This document shows, one piece after another, positions 1 through 9,704 of a stretch of DNA of 60,584 nt. The stretch lies in assembly GCF_000153185.1 (NCBI RefSeq), contig NZ_CH724150.1, positions 131,584 to 192,167 on the forward strand, given 5' to 3'. Within the stretch, counting starts at the first letter, position 1. The number at the start of each line of letters is the position of its first letter. The translations under genes and the position numbers were made by a program. Source of the DNA: Reinekea blandensis MED297 (GTDB lineage Bacteria > Pseudomonadota > Gammaproteobacteria > Pseudomonadales > Natronospirillaceae). The notes under the pieces were generated by a model that saw only the letters and a list, made by a program, of their open reading frames with translations, searched no databases and was not told the origin of the DNA.

Positions 1-374
1 TACGCTTACACATTACCGATGAGGGGTATCAGGGAGCGCTTGCCCTGAACCAGCTCGAGGGTATCGATCAGTCTGAATACGGCGAGCCGCTCTCGGATGA
101 GCATTATTATGATACCGGCGTCAGTGTCGAACCGGATGCTGTTATTGAAAAGGTGATCCCGGATACGTTAGATCAGGATTATCCGATTCCTGTGGTGGAT
201 GGCGAAGGTGAACTGCAGGGTGAGCTCAGTCGAGGCAACATTGCTGAGATTCTCACGTCTCATGACGATACCGAAGTAACGGGGGAGTCTGACGATACGG
301 ACTCTGTCGATTCCAGTTCGAAAGCCGATAAGCGTAAACCGGGCGAAGCTGAAGAAGCGCAATCGACGTCCTAA
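1..374 (+). CDS. proV: ProV-like glycine betaine/proline ABC transporter ATPase, C-terminal end (partial)
   Basis: The reading frame is open from base 3 and ends at TAA 372-374, so the gene begins upstream of the window. The visible ~123 residues hold the end of a CBS pair: the stretch IPVVDGEGELQGELSR is the usual last CBS strand-helix of ProV/OpuAA-type ATPases, which energise uptake of glycine betaine or proline under osmotic stress. A low-complexity Asp/Ser/Lys/Glu tail of about 40 residues follows, with no counterpart I can name. The Walker motifs lie outside the window, so the family call rests on the CBS end alone. A strong terminator follows, so ProW and ProX are not downstream; any transporter partners must lie upstream. 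Confidence 0.72.
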   Translation, partial: RLHITDEGYQGALALNQLEGIDQSEYGEPLSDEHYYDTGVSVEPDAVIEKVIPDTLDQDYPIPVVDGEGELQGELSRGNIAEILTSHDDTEVTGESDDTDSVDSSSKADKRKPGEAEEAQSTS

Positions 375-394
375 ACGCGAAGCTGTACACAATG

Positions 395-434
395 AAAACC
401 TGCCTTCCCATTGCTGGGTTGGCAGGTTTTTTTT
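395..434 (+). terminator. Rho-independent terminator after proV-like gene
   Basis: The arms AAAACCTGCC (395-404) and GGCAGGTTTT (421-430) pair perfectly. CCCA and TGGG extend the stem inside, and a run of eight T follows. It lies 20 bp after the stop codon. Confidence 0.9.
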
Positions 435-446
435 GTTTACGGTGGG

Positions 447-504
447 TCGCGTGCAGGCACGCTCTTACCGGGATGATGTTGTGTAGGAGCCTGCCTGCAG
501 GCGA
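447..504. repeat. REP doublet (REPIN-like): two inverted REP sequences
   Basis: Two 21-nt units face each other. The right unit (484-504) reads TAGGAGC-CTGCCTGCAGG-CGA. The left unit (447-467), read on the minus strand, is TAAGAGC-GTGCCTGCACG-CGA. Each folds into a 5-bp stem with a 4-nt loop: GCGTG/CACGC with loop CAGG at 449-462, and GCCTG/CAGGC with loop CCTG at 489-502. The stems differ while the heads and loops are kept, as expected for compensated REP sequences. The form resembles Pseudomonas REP elements (TGTAGGAGC...CGA). The remaining intergenic space to base 707 shows nothing else I can name. Confidence 0.65.
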
Positions 505-707
505 GATAGTTCGTTATAGCTCGCTTGTACAGGTTGGAAAGGCTTTATTATCTCTTTTGCATCGTATATTCACCGCCACTGTTCACCAGATATTCCACAC
601 ACCGATAGTCTATATTTGCGTCAAACCGTTGAGCCTGATCGTGGCTTAAGGCAACCTCGTACCATTGCACGATAGTTCATCAGGCCGATTAAGCAGAGGA
701 TGTCCAC

Positions 708-1757
708 ATGAATGCACCCTACATACAACAAGAAACTGAGGGCGTGCTGCGCATCATTCGCCTTGACCGTCCAAAGGCGCTGAATGCTTTGAGTCTTGAG
801 ATGTTAACGCAGTTAGAACATGCCCTGAATGACGCGCTGGCTGACGACGCCATCGAGGCTGTCTGGCTGGAAAGTGCCTCAGAGCGGGCATTTTGCGCCG
901 GTGGCGATGTGAAAGCGTTAGCGCTGGCCGTTGATGAACAGACGGATAACGCGCAGAAGCAGGCGCTGGCCCGTACCTATTTTGAGCTGGAATACCGTAT
1001 TGATCTGCAGATCGAACACTACGAGAAACCGCTGGTTGTGTTCGCTAATGGCCTGGTTATGGGCGGCGGTTGGGGGCTATATGCCGGTGCCCAGCTGAAG
1101 CTTTGTACTGAACGCGCCGTGTTCGCCATGCCGGAAAACCAGATCGGATTTTATCCGGATGTCGGTGCTGCAGAGTTCCTGCAACGACCCGATTGGAAGC
1201 AGGGAACCTTTCTGGCCCTGTCCGGGATGACCCTATCGGCAGTCGAGGCTGTGGCTCTGAACTATGTCGATGCCATCGTTGAAGAAGACTATGCGCGGGT
1301 TCTGAAGCAGTCTTTGTCTCAAGGGTTGAGCCTGACCGACTTGGATCTTGAAACGGCCGATACGTCAATTGATGAGTGTGCACAACAATGGCGGACGGCG
1401 TTGTCACGGTTACCAGATAACGCAACGCTGACGGACTGGATCAATCTGGTCGAACAAAACGCCGGCGAGTACGACTGTTTCATGCGTACCGAACAGATGT
1501 GGCAGAGCGCGTCACCCTGGTCTCTGGCACTGACCTGGGAGTACTTCCGTCAGATGCGAGGGGCGTCACGTCGAGAGGTATTAACGGCGGATACAGAAAT
1601 GGGTGCACGCCTGTCGACGCATCCGGATTTTTATGCGGGCGTACACGCCAAACTGATAAACAAAAACAATGAACCGGAATGGCATTATCCGCACACTGAG
1701 TCTGTCCCGCTCGAGGACGTGCTTGAGGTGCTGAATGTCGACTCCGACAGAAAATAG
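708..1757 (+). CDS. Enoyl-CoA hydratase/isomerase family protein, 3-hydroxyisobutyryl-CoA hydrolase type
   Basis: 349 residues, the length of the hydrolase branch of the crotonase superfamily (simple hydratases are about 260). The oxyanion-hole segments are [10 protein letters not shown] near residue 63 and [11 protein letters not shown] near residue 115. [16 protein letters not shown] is the signature segment of 3-hydroxyisobutyryl-CoA hydrolases, which release 3-hydroxyisobutyrate from its CoA ester in valine degradation. The C-terminal ~130 residues fit the ECH_2 extension. The start follows AGAGGATGTCCAC, a weak Shine-Dalgarno. It is eight bases upstream of an SDR gene and close to a thiolase, so the set probably forms one branched-chain or fatty acyl-CoA operon. 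Substrate is inferred from family only. Confidence 0.82.
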   Translation: MNAPYIQQETEGVLRIIRLDRPKALNALSLEMLTQLEHALNDALADDAIEAVWLESASERAFCAGGDVKALALAVDEQTDNAQKQALARTYFELEYRIDLQIEHYEKPLVVFANGLVMGGGWGLYAGAQLKLCTERAVFAMPENQIGFYPDVGAAEFLQRPDWKQGTFLALSGMTLSAVEAVALNYVDAIVEEDYARVLKQSLSQGLSLTDLDLETADTSIDECAQQWRTALSRLPDNATLTDWINLVEQNAGEYDCFMRTEQMWQSASPWSLALTWEYFRQMRGASRREVLTADTEMGARLSTHPDFYAGVHAKLINKNNEPEWHYPHTESVPLEDVLEVLNVDSDRK

Positions 1758-1765
1758 AGAGAACT

Positions 1766-2521
1766 ATGGACATCAAGAACAAGCATATCGCGATAACCGG
1801 CAGTGCCCGTGGACTCGGTTTTGCCATGGCAGAAAACCTGATTCAAAACGGCGCCGTTGTGTCCGTGATTGATATCGATGAGGATGCCGTGCAACAGGCG
1901 GTTGAACGCCTGAAACAACATGGCAAGGTTTCCGGCTATGTCGCCAATGTGGCCGATGAGTCGTCCGTTGAAGCCTTGTTTGAGAATATGAAGAAAGATC
2001 ACGATGTGCTGGATGGCATTGTGAACAATGCCGGGATCCTCCGTGACGGCCTTCTGATTAAAAGCAAAGACGGTAAGGTCAGTAAGATGCCGCTTGCTCA
2101 ATGGCAGTCGGTCATCGATGTCAATCTGACCGGCGTGTTTTTATGCGGACGTGAAGCTGCGCACTGGATGGTTGAGTCCGAGCATCCAGGCGTCATTGTG
2201 AACATCAGTTCCATTTCTCGCGCGGGCAATATCGGCCAAACCAATTACAGCGCCGCCAAAGCCGGGGTGAGTGCCATGACTGTAGCCTGGGCTAAAGAGC
2301 TGGCGCGCTTTGGTATTCGCGTTGCTGATGTTGCTCCGGGTTTTATCGAAACGGAAATGACTGCCAGCATGAAGCCCGAGGCGCGTGAACGAGCTGAAAA
2401 CATGGTGCCACTGAAACGATGGGGGCAGCCGGAGAATATTGCCGGTGCCGTGCGTTTTATTCTGGAAAACGATTATTTTTCCGGTCGGACCGTGGAGGTC
2501 GATGCGGCCTTGCGTCTGTGA
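1766..2521 (+). CDS. SDR family oxidoreductase (3-hydroxyacyl-CoA dehydrogenase/FabG-like)
   Basis: 251 residues forming a classical short-chain dehydrogenase. The nucleotide-binding TGSARGLG is at residues 10-17, NNAG near residue 88, the catalytic Ser in NISSISRAG, and YSAAK as the Tyr-Lys pair. The C-terminal end [10 protein letters not shown]...GRTVEVD is FabG-like. The NAD-type Asp after strand 2 (SVIDID) favours NAD(H), as in 2-methyl-3-hydroxybutyryl-CoA or 3-hydroxyacyl-CoA dehydrogenases. The gene lies between a CoA-ester hydrolase/hydratase gene and a thiolase, which supports a beta-oxidation-like step over fatty acid synthesis. AGAGAGAA precedes the ATG. Exact substrate is not readable. 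Confidence 0.82.
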   Translation: MDIKNKHIAITGSARGLGFAMAENLIQNGAVVSVIDIDEDAVQQAVERLKQHGKVSGYVANVADESSVEALFENMKKDHDVLDGIVNNAGILRDGLLIKSKDGKVSKMPLAQWQSVIDVNLTGVFLCGREAAHWMVESEHPGVIVNISSISRAGNIGQTNYSAAKAGVSAMTVAWAKELARFGIRVADVAPGFIETEMTASMKPEARERAENMVPLKRWGQPENIAGAVRFILENDYFSGRTVEVDAALRL

Positions 2522-2641
2522 CGGCAAACGGATTCGGGTAGCATCGGTTTATAATCTCACAGCGCCGTTGCGCCACAAATCAGAACCGCCTCGGTGAAGG
2601 CGGTCGAAACCAACAACAATAAACTCAGAGAGTTACAAGTT

Positions 2642-3817
2642 ATGAACGATGTCGTCATTGTCGCCGCCAAGCGTACGCCGATGGGCGGTTTTCAAGGAGC
2701 ACTGAGTGGTGTCACTGCCACCGATCTGGGTGCGAATGCTATTGCCGCCAGTCTGTCAGCGGCCGGCGTTTCCGCTTCCGATGTTCAGGAAGTCTATATG
2801 GGTTGCGTTTTGCCAGCCGGCCTAAAACAGGCTCCCGCCCGGCAAGCGGCTCTGGGCGCAGAGCTCCCTCAATCGGTCCCTTGTACAACGGTAAACAAGG
2901 TCTGTGGGTCAGGTATGAAAAGCGTCATGCTGGCAGCCAGCCAGATTCGCGCGGGTGAGATTGAGGTTGCGGTAGCCGGTGGTATGGAATCCATGTCCAA
3001 TGCCCCTTATCTGATGGATAAAGCTCGATCCGGGTATCGTATGGGCCATCAGCGTGTTTACGATCATATGTTTACCGATGGTCTTGAAGATGCCTATGAC
3101 GGGAACGCGATGGGCGTTCATGCTCAGCGAACGGCCACTGAGCGCAACATCGGCCGGGAACAGATGGACGAGTATGCCCTTGAAAGTCTTCGCCGGGCTC
3201 AGGCTGCGATTGAACAGGGTCATTTTCAGGCAGAAATCTCGCCGGTAACGGTGTCTACGCGAAAGGGCGATCTGGTTGTCGATACTGATGAACAGCCCGG
3301 TTTGGCAAGGCCCGACAAAATTCCTCAGTTGCGTCCTGCGTTTGCCAAAGATGGCACCATTACCGCCGCAAACGCCAGCTCGATCAGTGATGGTGCGGCG
3401 GCGTTGGTACTGATGAGTCGAGCAAAAGCCGACGCTTTAGGTCTGGAAGTGCTGGCCACCGTGCGCAGTTATGCGTCTCATGCGCAGGCGCCGAGTGAGT
3501 TCACCTGTGCCCCGATCGGAGCGATGCAGAAGTCCCTGTCGGCGGCCGGTTGGACTGCAGCGGATGTCGACCTGGCAGAGATCAACGAGGCGTTTGCCAT
3601 GGTCACGATGATGGGGATGGCCGATGTCGGCCTGAGTCACGATCGGACCAATGTCAGTGGCGGTGCTTGTGCTCTGGGGCACCCCTTGGGCTGTTCCGGT
3701 GCGCGGATACTGGTCACGCTTTTGCACAACCTGATCCGTTTAGACAAGAAAAAAGGTCTGGCCGCTTTGTGTATTGGGGGCGGGGAAGGCACGGCTGTCT
3801 GTATCGAGCGCCCGTGA
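2642..3817 (+). CDS. Acetyl-CoA C-acyltransferase (thiolase)
   Basis: 391 residues, the usual thiolase length. The nucleophilic Cys is in NKVCGSGMKS (residue ~89), the catalytic His in GGACALGHPLGCSGAR, and the second Cys in the final CIGGGEG. NEAFA is also present. I start at ATG 2642 because MNDVVIVAAKRTPMG is the family N terminus; an in-frame GTG at 2594 would add 16 unrelated residues. The enzyme would cleave 3-ketoacyl-CoA to acetyl-CoA (or condense two acetyl-CoA). Together with the two upstream genes it makes a hydratase/hydrolase-dehydrogenase-thiolase set. Chain-length preference is not determined. Confidence 0.88.
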   Translation: MNDVVIVAAKRTPMGGFQGALSGVTATDLGANAIAASLSAAGVSASDVQEVYMGCVLPAGLKQAPARQAALGAELPQSVPCTTVNKVCGSGMKSVMLAASQIRAGEIEVAVAGGMESMSNAPYLMDKARSGYRMGHQRVYDHMFTDGLEDAYDGNAMGVHAQRTATERNIGREQMDEYALESLRRAQAAIEQGHFQAEISPVTVSTRKGDLVVDTDEQPGLARPDKIPQLRPAFAKDGTITAANASSISDGAAALVLMSRAKADALGLEVLATVRSYASHAQAPSEFTCAPIGAMQKSLSAAGWTAADVDLAEINEAFAMVTMMGMADVGLSHDRTNVSGGACALGHPLGCSGARILVTLLHNLIRLDKKKGLAALCIGGGEGTAVCIERP

Positions 3818-3899
3818 CTCTGATCAGTTATCTCGCTGATTCGGCTTGAAACTCACTCAGACCGCCTTATATTTAAGAGAAAACTAATGTAAGGCGGAA

Positions 3900-4349
3900 A
3901 TGATGGAAAAGTTGAACCTGACCTGTGCGCATTGCCATACGGTAAACCGGATTCCGGCCAATCGGTTGCATGACAAAGCCATCTGCGGTCACTGTGGCAA
4001 GCCGGTGGTCGCTTACAGACCCACGGCGGTGACTGAGGCGACTTTTGACAAGCACGTTTTACAGTCGGACGTTCCAGTCATTGTCGACTTCTGGGCGAGC
4101 TGGTGTGGTCCCTGTGTGCAGTTTTCGCCCGTTTTTGAGCAAACGGCCGCCGGATGGGAGCCCCGCGTACGTTTTGTTAAAGTCGATGCCGATTCAACGC
4201 CTGCGCTATCCCAACGATTAGGCATCCGCAGTATTCCGTCGCTGCTGTTGTTTTATAAGGGCAAAGAGGTCGAACGGCGGGCCGGTGCAATGCCGGCACA
4301 GATGTTTGATCAATGGTTAGATCAACAGATTCAAAAGTTGGGTGCCTGA
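3900..4349 (+). CDS. trxC: Thioredoxin 2 (TrxC)
   Basis: 149 residues. Two CxxC pairs at the N terminus (CAHC and CGHC, about 18 residues apart) form the zinc finger that separates thioredoxin 2 from thioredoxin 1. The thioredoxin fold follows with active site WCGPC and the cis-proline segment IRSIPSL. It reduces protein disulfides in the cytoplasm and is typically induced in oxidative stress; the zinc centre is redox sensitive. The Shine-Dalgarno AAGGCGG is directly upstream; ATG 3900 and ATG 3903 are both possible. It is the last gene of the rightward run. Confidence 0.92.
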   Translation: MMEKLNLTCAHCHTVNRIPANRLHDKAICGHCGKPVVAYRPTAVTEATFDKHVLQSDVPVIVDFWASWCGPCVQFSPVFEQTAAGWEPRVRFVKVDADSTPALSQRLGIRSIPSLLLFYKGKEVERRAGAMPAQMFDQWLDQQIQKLGA

Positions 4350-4375
4350 AACCCTCTCCCCAAATGTGATGCAAA

Positions 4376-4408
4376 GAGTGAGGGCGTCTTCGCAAAGGAG
4401 CCTCACTC
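4376..4408 (+). terminator. Stem-loop after trxC, possible weak terminator
   Basis: GAGTGAGG (4376-4383) pairs with CCTCACTC (4401-4408), with an inner GCG-TCTT-CGC hairpin. There is no T-run after it, so termination would be weak or Rho-assisted, or the hairpin may stabilise the mRNA end. Confidence 0.4.
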
Positions 4409-4484
4409 ATGCTAACGACTGATACGCGCTGGCCGGGTGCTTCGCTAGACTGACCGTCAAATAATAAAAATGACAGGTGAGTTT

Positions 4485-6107
4485 ATGCCGCACCACATGA
4501 TGCCGTTTCCCCTCAACACCAGTGACATCCTCAAAAATGCCGCCTTACGTTATCCGGAGGTCGAAGTCGTATCGGCGCTCCCGGATGGTTCCCGGCATCG
4601 TTATACCTATCTCGATGCCTATCGGCGCAGTGCTAAGGTCGCCAATGCGCTGACCCGGCAAGGGGTACAACCGGGCGAGCGTATTGCCACACTGGCCGTC
4701 AATCATTACCGGCATTTCGAACTTTACTACGGTATTTCAGGGATGGGTGCGGTGGTGCATACACTGAATGCCCGTCTCTTTGCTGAGCAACTGCAGTACA
4801 TCATTAATCATGCGGAAGACACACTGATTTTCGTTGACCCGGAACTGCTCCCACTCCTAGAGGCCATTGCCGGTCAGATGCCGACGGTTCGGCAGATCGT
4901 TGTCTTGTGCGATGCACAAGAGCTTCCTGACTCTGATGTTTTTGAATTGACTGATTACGAAAGTCTGATCGACCAAGAGCCGGCTGATTTTGAGTGGCCT
5001 CGTTTGGAATCGTCTGCGCCGTGCGGCCTGTGCTACACCAGCGGGACAACCGGCAACCCCAAAGGTGTAATGTATGAACAGGGCTCGACCGTGCTTCATG
5101 CCATGATGAGTGGTGGCAGTCAGTATTTGGGCTTTGATGAATGGTCAGTTGCGATGCCTATCGTGCCGATGTATCACGTTGTTGCCTGGGGTGTACCGTT
5201 TTCGGCGCCGCTCTTTGGCGCGAAACTGGTCTTGCCCGGGTGTGCTTTAACCGGGGAGAACATTCAGTCGTTGATCGAAGACGAAAAGGTCACTCAGGCG
5301 TTTGCCGTCCCGACAATCTGGCTGACACTGCATAACTACTTGCAAAGCAGCCAGAAGCAGATTCCGTCGCTGAAAATGGTCGGTGTGGGTGGCGCAGCTT
5401 CGCCTAAGGCGTTGGTGAAAACCTATGCGGAACACTATGGCGTTTACTGGATGGGTATTTGGGGGATGACTGAAACGTCACCACTGGCAACCGCCGCCAT
5501 CCAGACCCCGCAAATGGAAACCATGGCACCAGAAGATCGTTATGAACTGCAGGCGTCGGCGGGCCGGCCGATGTTCGGTGTAGAGATCGAAATTTTCGAC
5601 GGCAAAGATCGTCCCTTGCCTCACGATGGTGTTACCCGCGGTAATCTTCGGGTTCGTGGCCCCTGGATTCTGGCCTCTTATTTCAAAGGTGAGGGCGCTG
5701 ATAAGTTCGTCGATGGTTGGTTTGAAACCGGAGATGTTGCTGTGATCAATCCTCAGGGATACTTGCGGGTTGTGGACCGCAGTAAAGATGTCATTAAATC
5801 CGGTGGCGAATGGATCAGTTCGGTTGAGCTTGAAAACGCGGCGTTGCATTATGAAGCTGTGAATGAGGCCTGTGTCATTGGTGCCGCTCATGAAAAGTGG
5901 GATGAACGTCCAATCATGCTGATCACGTTGCGCGAAGGTGCCGATTATGATGAAAACCAGTTGCGAGAAGTGCTGTTGAGCAAAGTGGCAAAGTGGTGGT
6001 TACCCGATGCCGTTATCGTCGTGGATGAGCTGCCGCATACCGGTACCGGTAAACTGCGTAAAGTGGATGTTCGAGACCAATACCGAAATTATCTGATTGA
6101 GGCCTGA
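4485..6107 (+). CDS. Fatty acyl-CoA synthetase, AlkK-like (AMP-forming)
   Basis: 540 residues of the adenylate-forming superfamily. The P-loop motif YTSGTTGNPKGV is near residue 190, motif A5 is WGMTETSP, GWFETGDV follows, and the C-terminal catalytic Lys lies in TGTGKLRKVDVR. The end is typical of the medium/long-chain AlkK group, which activates fatty acids to acyl-CoA through an acyl-AMP intermediate. I prefer ATG 4485 because ACAGGTGAG lies just before it; ATG 4470 has no ribosome-binding site. The stop overlaps the next ATG (TGATG), so the kinase downstream is translationally coupled. Chain-length preference is inferred. Confidence 0.85.
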   Translation: MPHHMMPFPLNTSDILKNAALRYPEVEVVSALPDGSRHRYTYLDAYRRSAKVANALTRQGVQPGERIATLAVNHYRHFELYYGISGMGAVVHTLNARLFAEQLQYIINHAEDTLIFVDPELLPLLEAIAGQMPTVRQIVVLCDAQELPDSDVFELTDYESLIDQEPADFEWPRLESSAPCGLCYTSGTTGNPKGVMYEQGSTVLHAMMSGGSQYLGFDEWSVAMPIVPMYHVVAWGVPFSAPLFGAKLVLPGCALTGENIQSLIEDEKVTQAFAVPTIWLTLHNYLQSSQKQIPSLKMVGVGGAASPKALVKTYAEHYGVYWMGIWGMTETSPLATAAIQTPQMETMAPEDRYELQASAGRPMFGVEIEIFDGKDRPLPHDGVTRGNLRVRGPWILASYFKGEGADKFVDGWFETGDVAVINPQGYLRVVDRSKDVIKSGGEWISSVELENAALHYEAVNEACVIGAAHEKWDERPIMLITLREGADYDENQLREVLLSKVAKWWLPDAVIVVDELPHTGTGKLRKVDVRDQYRNYLIEA

Positions 6108-9100
6108 TGCTCTCCGTACCGTTTTTTATTGTCATATCGCTGCTGTATATCGCCTTGCTGTTCGGGATTGCCCTGTGGGGTGATCGCAAGTCGATATCCG
6201 ACCGCTGGCATCCATTGGTCTACAGCCTGTCGCTGACGATTTTCTGTACCAGCTGGACTTTCTATGGGGCGACGCAACAGTTTGCCGCCAATGGCTGGTA
6301 TTTTTCACCGTCCCATATTGGCACCATTATTCTGTTTGTGTTTGGCATGGCGTTCTGGCGCAAACTGATCCATGTGGCCAAACAGGAAAACGTCACAACC
6401 ATCTCCGATTTTATTGCCAGTCGGTTTGGTCATTCACGAGCGGTGTCTTCGTTAGCGGCCACGATCTGTTTGATTGGCATCATTCCTTATGTGTCGTTGC
6501 AGCTGAAAGCGGTCTCCATCAGTTTTGAATTGGTGTCGGGCGTCGAGCAGCGGGCCGATAACTGGTTCAGTGATTCGGCACTGTACGTGTCTTTGGCGAT
6601 GGCCGGGTTTGCGGTTTTGTTTGGGACGCGTCATCTGGACACTTCCGAGCACCATCCGGGCATGATGTTGGCCATTGCTTTTGAAGCCGTCGTGAAGTTT
6701 GCCGTATTCATTCTGGTCAGCATTTGGGCCGTTAATGCGGTGGGCGGCGGGTTCCTGACGGTACTCAAAGGTACGCTGAACTCACTGGAAACCGTGCAGA
6801 TGATTTCCGGTTTCGACCAAACCTATGTGTACACCACACAGGTGTTGCTGGGCGTGTTCGGTATCTTTGCATTGCCACGCCAGTTCCATGTTGCGGTTGT
6901 CGAATACCGCAGTGAAAAAGACATCAAGCAGGCCCGTTGGCTGTTTCCACTTTATCTCATCGTACTGAATCTGTTCATTACACCGCTGGCCCTCGTTGGG
7001 TTATTGAACTTTTCTGCGGTGCCGTCCGACCTGGAATATCTAATCCTTAAGCTCCCGATGGCGATGGGGCGGGACGATCTGGCTGTGCTGGCATACATTG
7101 GCGGGTTATCGGCGGCCACATCCATGGTCATCGTGGCAACGGTCGCGTTGTCGACAATGCTTTCAAATGAAATTCTGTTGCCGGCGCTGATCCGGTTGGG
7201 TTGGTGGCGTTCCGATTCTGAAAGCATGGGTCGCAAGGTCTTACAGCTTCGTCGAATCGGCATTCTGGCGATTGTTTTGGCCGCGTTTTTCTATTACCGG
7301 CTGATCGTGACCTTTGAAGGCCTGATCTCTATCGGGCTGATTTCCTTTGTTGCCGCTTCTCAGTTTGTTCCGGCCCTGGTGTTGGGGTTGTTCTGGACTG
7401 GCGTCAATCGTAACGGCGCTATTTGGGGCCTGTCTCTGGGGTTTGCGACCTGGTTTTATACGCTGCTGTTGCCCTTGTTCGCACGGGCAGGGTTATTGCC
7501 ACCGGTGTTCAGTGAGTTCTTGTTTGAACAGTCTCTATTTAATCCCTACGGATTGTTTGGGCTGGAAGGCATTGATCCAGTGGTTCATGGACTAGCCTGG
7601 AGTCTGGCGATGAACGTCCTGGGCCTGTTGCTCGGCTCGGCTTACGGTCGGGAGTCGCTTAAAGATCGCCTGCAAGCTTCACGGTTTGTTCACAATACGC
7701 GGCCGGGTCCGGCGGACCAATCCCGCATCATCACCATCGGCGATTTACATGCGTTGCTCGGTAAGTTCATTACCCAGGAGAAACTGCAGTCACTGTTTGA
7801 GGTGTATGTGAATCCGCTGAATGGCCGGTTGCTGGTCGATGACGCTGCCGACAACGAGTTGCTGCACAAAGCGGAACGTACGCTGGCGTCGGTGCTGGGT
7901 GCTCCGGCTGCGCGGTTGTTGTTTGAGGAAATTGAGCAACGGCAGGGCTTGGCATGGCGGGATGTGTCCAGCATCGTTGATGAAGCATCGCAGGTGTTGA
8001 AGTTTAATCGAGACCTACTCAACTCGGCGCTGCAATCGATCAATCAGGGCATCAGCATCGTGGACCAGGATTTAAACATTGTGGCCTGGAACCAGACTTA
8101 TCAGCAGATGTTCGATTACCCGGATGATCTGTTATCGGTGGGGCGTCCCGTCGAAGATCTTATCCGGCATAACGCTCTAATAGGGGAGTGCGGACCAGGC
8201 GCCATTGAGACGCTGGTTCACAAGCGCCTTCAGCATCTGCGCAGTGGCGATACCTATCGTTATGAGCGGCAAAGGATTAACGGTTCCTATCTGGAAATTC
8301 AAGGTCGGCCCATGCCCGATGGTGGCTACATTACGGTCTATACCGACATTACCGAGCGGCGAAAAATAGAAGATCAGTTGCGGCGCAGTAATGAAATTCT
8401 GGAAGAGAAGGTGAACAAACGTACTGAGGCGTTGCAACAGACCAACCGGGAACTGGAGAAAGCCAACAGCAATAAAACCAAGTTTCTGGCGGCGGCGGGT
8501 CACGATCTCGTTCAGCCGTTAAACTCAGCCGCCTTGTTCGCCGCCAGTTTGCAGGCAAAGCTGAAGCGGCAGTCGGGTGATGAATCGTTACTGCGTTTGG
8601 GGCAGCAGATTGAGCAGTCCCTCCATTCGGCGGAAAACCTGCTGAACGAACTGCTCGAAATTTCCAAGCTCGATTCAGACATTATTAAACCATCCATCTC
8701 GACTGTTTCGTTAAAGACGTTGCTGTCGTCATTGGAAGATGAGTTCAGCGTAATTGCACAGGACCGAGGCGTGTCATTACGGGTGGCTCCATCTTCGCTA
8801 TCGGTAAAAACGGATGGACGCCTGTTGCGGCGGATACTGCAGAACCTGATCAGTAATGCCATTAAGTACAGTCAGAAAGGCCGGGTATTGGTTGGCGTTC
8901 GTCGCCAAGGACAGGTTTGTCGTTTGGACATTCTGGATACGGGTCCGGGGTTAACCGACTTTCAAACACGAGCTATTTTTGATGAGTTTTACCGTGTGCC
9001 GGAAACCGTCAGCAATGAAAAAGGTTTGGGGCTCGGACTGGCGATTGTGAAGCGAATGTCACGCTTGCTGGATCACCCGGTTGAACTCAACTCCGTTGTG

Positions 9101-9556
9101 GGCAAGGGCAGTCGCTTCTCATTGACGGTACCGATCGGTCATGAACCGATGACACCGGCCGAAGAGCAGGATGGCAGTAATGGCGCCGATCGTTCTCGTC
9201 GTATCCTGTGCGTTGATAATGAACAGCTGATTATCGATGGCATGGAAAGCCTGATCAGCGAATGGGGCTATGACGTCGATGTGGCGTTGGATGAGCGCGC
9301 TGCCAACGAGCTTGTCGAAAAACACCGACCGGACCTGGTGATCATTGATTATCATTTAAATGATGAGCAAACTGGCCTGAATGTGGTGTCGTCCTGGCAG
9401 GAGAGTTGGTTAAAAACCACACCGGTTATTGTGATCACTGCCGATTATACGGACGAAGTGCGCCTTGCCACCAAAGCCGGCGGTTTTAATCTGTTGAAAA
9501 AGCCGGTCCGGCCCATGCAGTTGAAAAGCCTGATCGAGCAAGCTTTAAGTGGCTGA
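6107..9556 (+). CDS. Hybrid sensor histidine kinase with N-terminal sodium:solute symporter domain
   Basis: 1149 residues. Residues 1 to ~500 are a multi-spanning region resembling the sodium:solute symporter family, as in CbrA-type kinases. A PAS domain lies near 640-750 (LDIVAWNQTY-like and TDITERRK segments), then a coiled coil. The HisKA box AAGHDLVQPLNSA has phospho-acceptor His ~799; the ATPase domain has NLISNAIKYS and GLGLGLAIVKR. A C-terminal receiver has Asp ~1081 in VIIDYHLND. The GHD-x-x-QPLN box is typical of the NahK/ErcS' group, often orphan kinases with no adjacent regulator, as here. It may sense a transported solute and could feed an Hpt protein such as the HptB homologue at 29.1 kb; that link is inference. 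Confidence 0.88.
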   Translation: MLSVPFFIVISLLYIALLFGIALWGDRKSISDRWHPLVYSLSLTIFCTSWTFYGATQQFAANGWYFSPSHIGTIILFVFGMAFWRKLIHVAKQENVTTISDFIASRFGHSRAVSSLAATICLIGIIPYVSLQLKAVSISFELVSGVEQRADNWFSDSALYVSLAMAGFAVLFGTRHLDTSEHHPGMMLAIAFEAVVKFAVFILVSIWAVNAVGGGFLTVLKGTLNSLETVQMISGFDQTYVYTTQVLLGVFGIFALPRQFHVAVVEYRSEKDIKQARWLFPLYLIVLNLFITPLALVGLLNFSAVPSDLEYLILKLPMAMGRDDLAVLAYIGGLSAATSMVIVATVALSTMLSNEILLPALIRLGWWRSDSESMGRKVLQLRRIGILAIVLAAFFYYRLIVTFEGLISIGLISFVAASQFVPALVLGLFWTGVNRNGAIWGLSLGFATWFYTLLLPLFARAGLLPPVFSEFLFEQSLFNPYGLFGLEGIDPVVHGLAWSLAMNVLGLLLGSAYGRESLKDRLQASRFVHNTRPGPADQSRIITIGDLHALLGKFITQEKLQSLFEVYVNPLNGRLLVDDAADNELLHKAERTLASVLGAPAARLLFEEIEQRQGLAWRDVSSIVDEASQVLKFNRDLLNSALQSINQGISIVDQDLNIVAWNQTYQQMFDYPDDLLSVGRPVEDLIRHNALIGECGPGAIETLVHKRLQHLRSGDTYRYERQRINGSYLEIQGRPMPDGGYITVYTDITERRKIEDQLRRSNEILEEKVNKRTEALQQTNRELEKANSNKTKFLAAAGHDLVQPLNSAALFAASLQAKLKRQSGDESLLRLGQQIEQSLHSAENLLNELLEISKLDSDIIKPSISTVSLKTLLSSLEDEFSVIAQDRGVSLRVAPSSLSVKTDGRLLRRILQNLISNAIKYSQKGRVLVGVRRQGQVCRLDILDTGPGLTDFQTRAIFDEFYRVPETVSNEKGLGLGLAIVKRMSRLLDHPVELNSVVGKGSRFSLTVPIGHEPMTPAEEQDGSNGADRSRRILCVDNEQLIIDGMESLISEWGYDVDVALDERAANELVEKHRPDLVIIDYHLNDEQTGLNVVSSWQESWLKTTPVIVITADYTDEVRLATKAGGFNLLKKPVRPMQLKSLIEQALSG

Positions 9557-9646
9557 ACGACCTTGAGAAGCTGAGTTCTTATCGGGTCGGCCATGGAAAA
9601 AACGTCGTTAAATCAGTAGTTTGCAAAGATTTTTTCAGAAAAAAGG

Positions 9647-9675
9647 TGGACGGCACCGATCTGGCTCATTACAAT
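9647..9675 (+). promoter_or_regulatory. Sigma-70-type promoter of tRNA-Arg
   Basis: -35 TGGACG (9647-9652), 17-bp spacer, -10 TACAAT (9670-9675). The GC-rich discriminator GAGCGCCG follows, as in stringently controlled stable-RNA promoters. The predicted start is about 20 bp before the tRNA. Confidence 0.6.
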
Positions 9676-9704
9676 GAGCGCCGTTCAATTGAGAACACCT
9701 CTGC

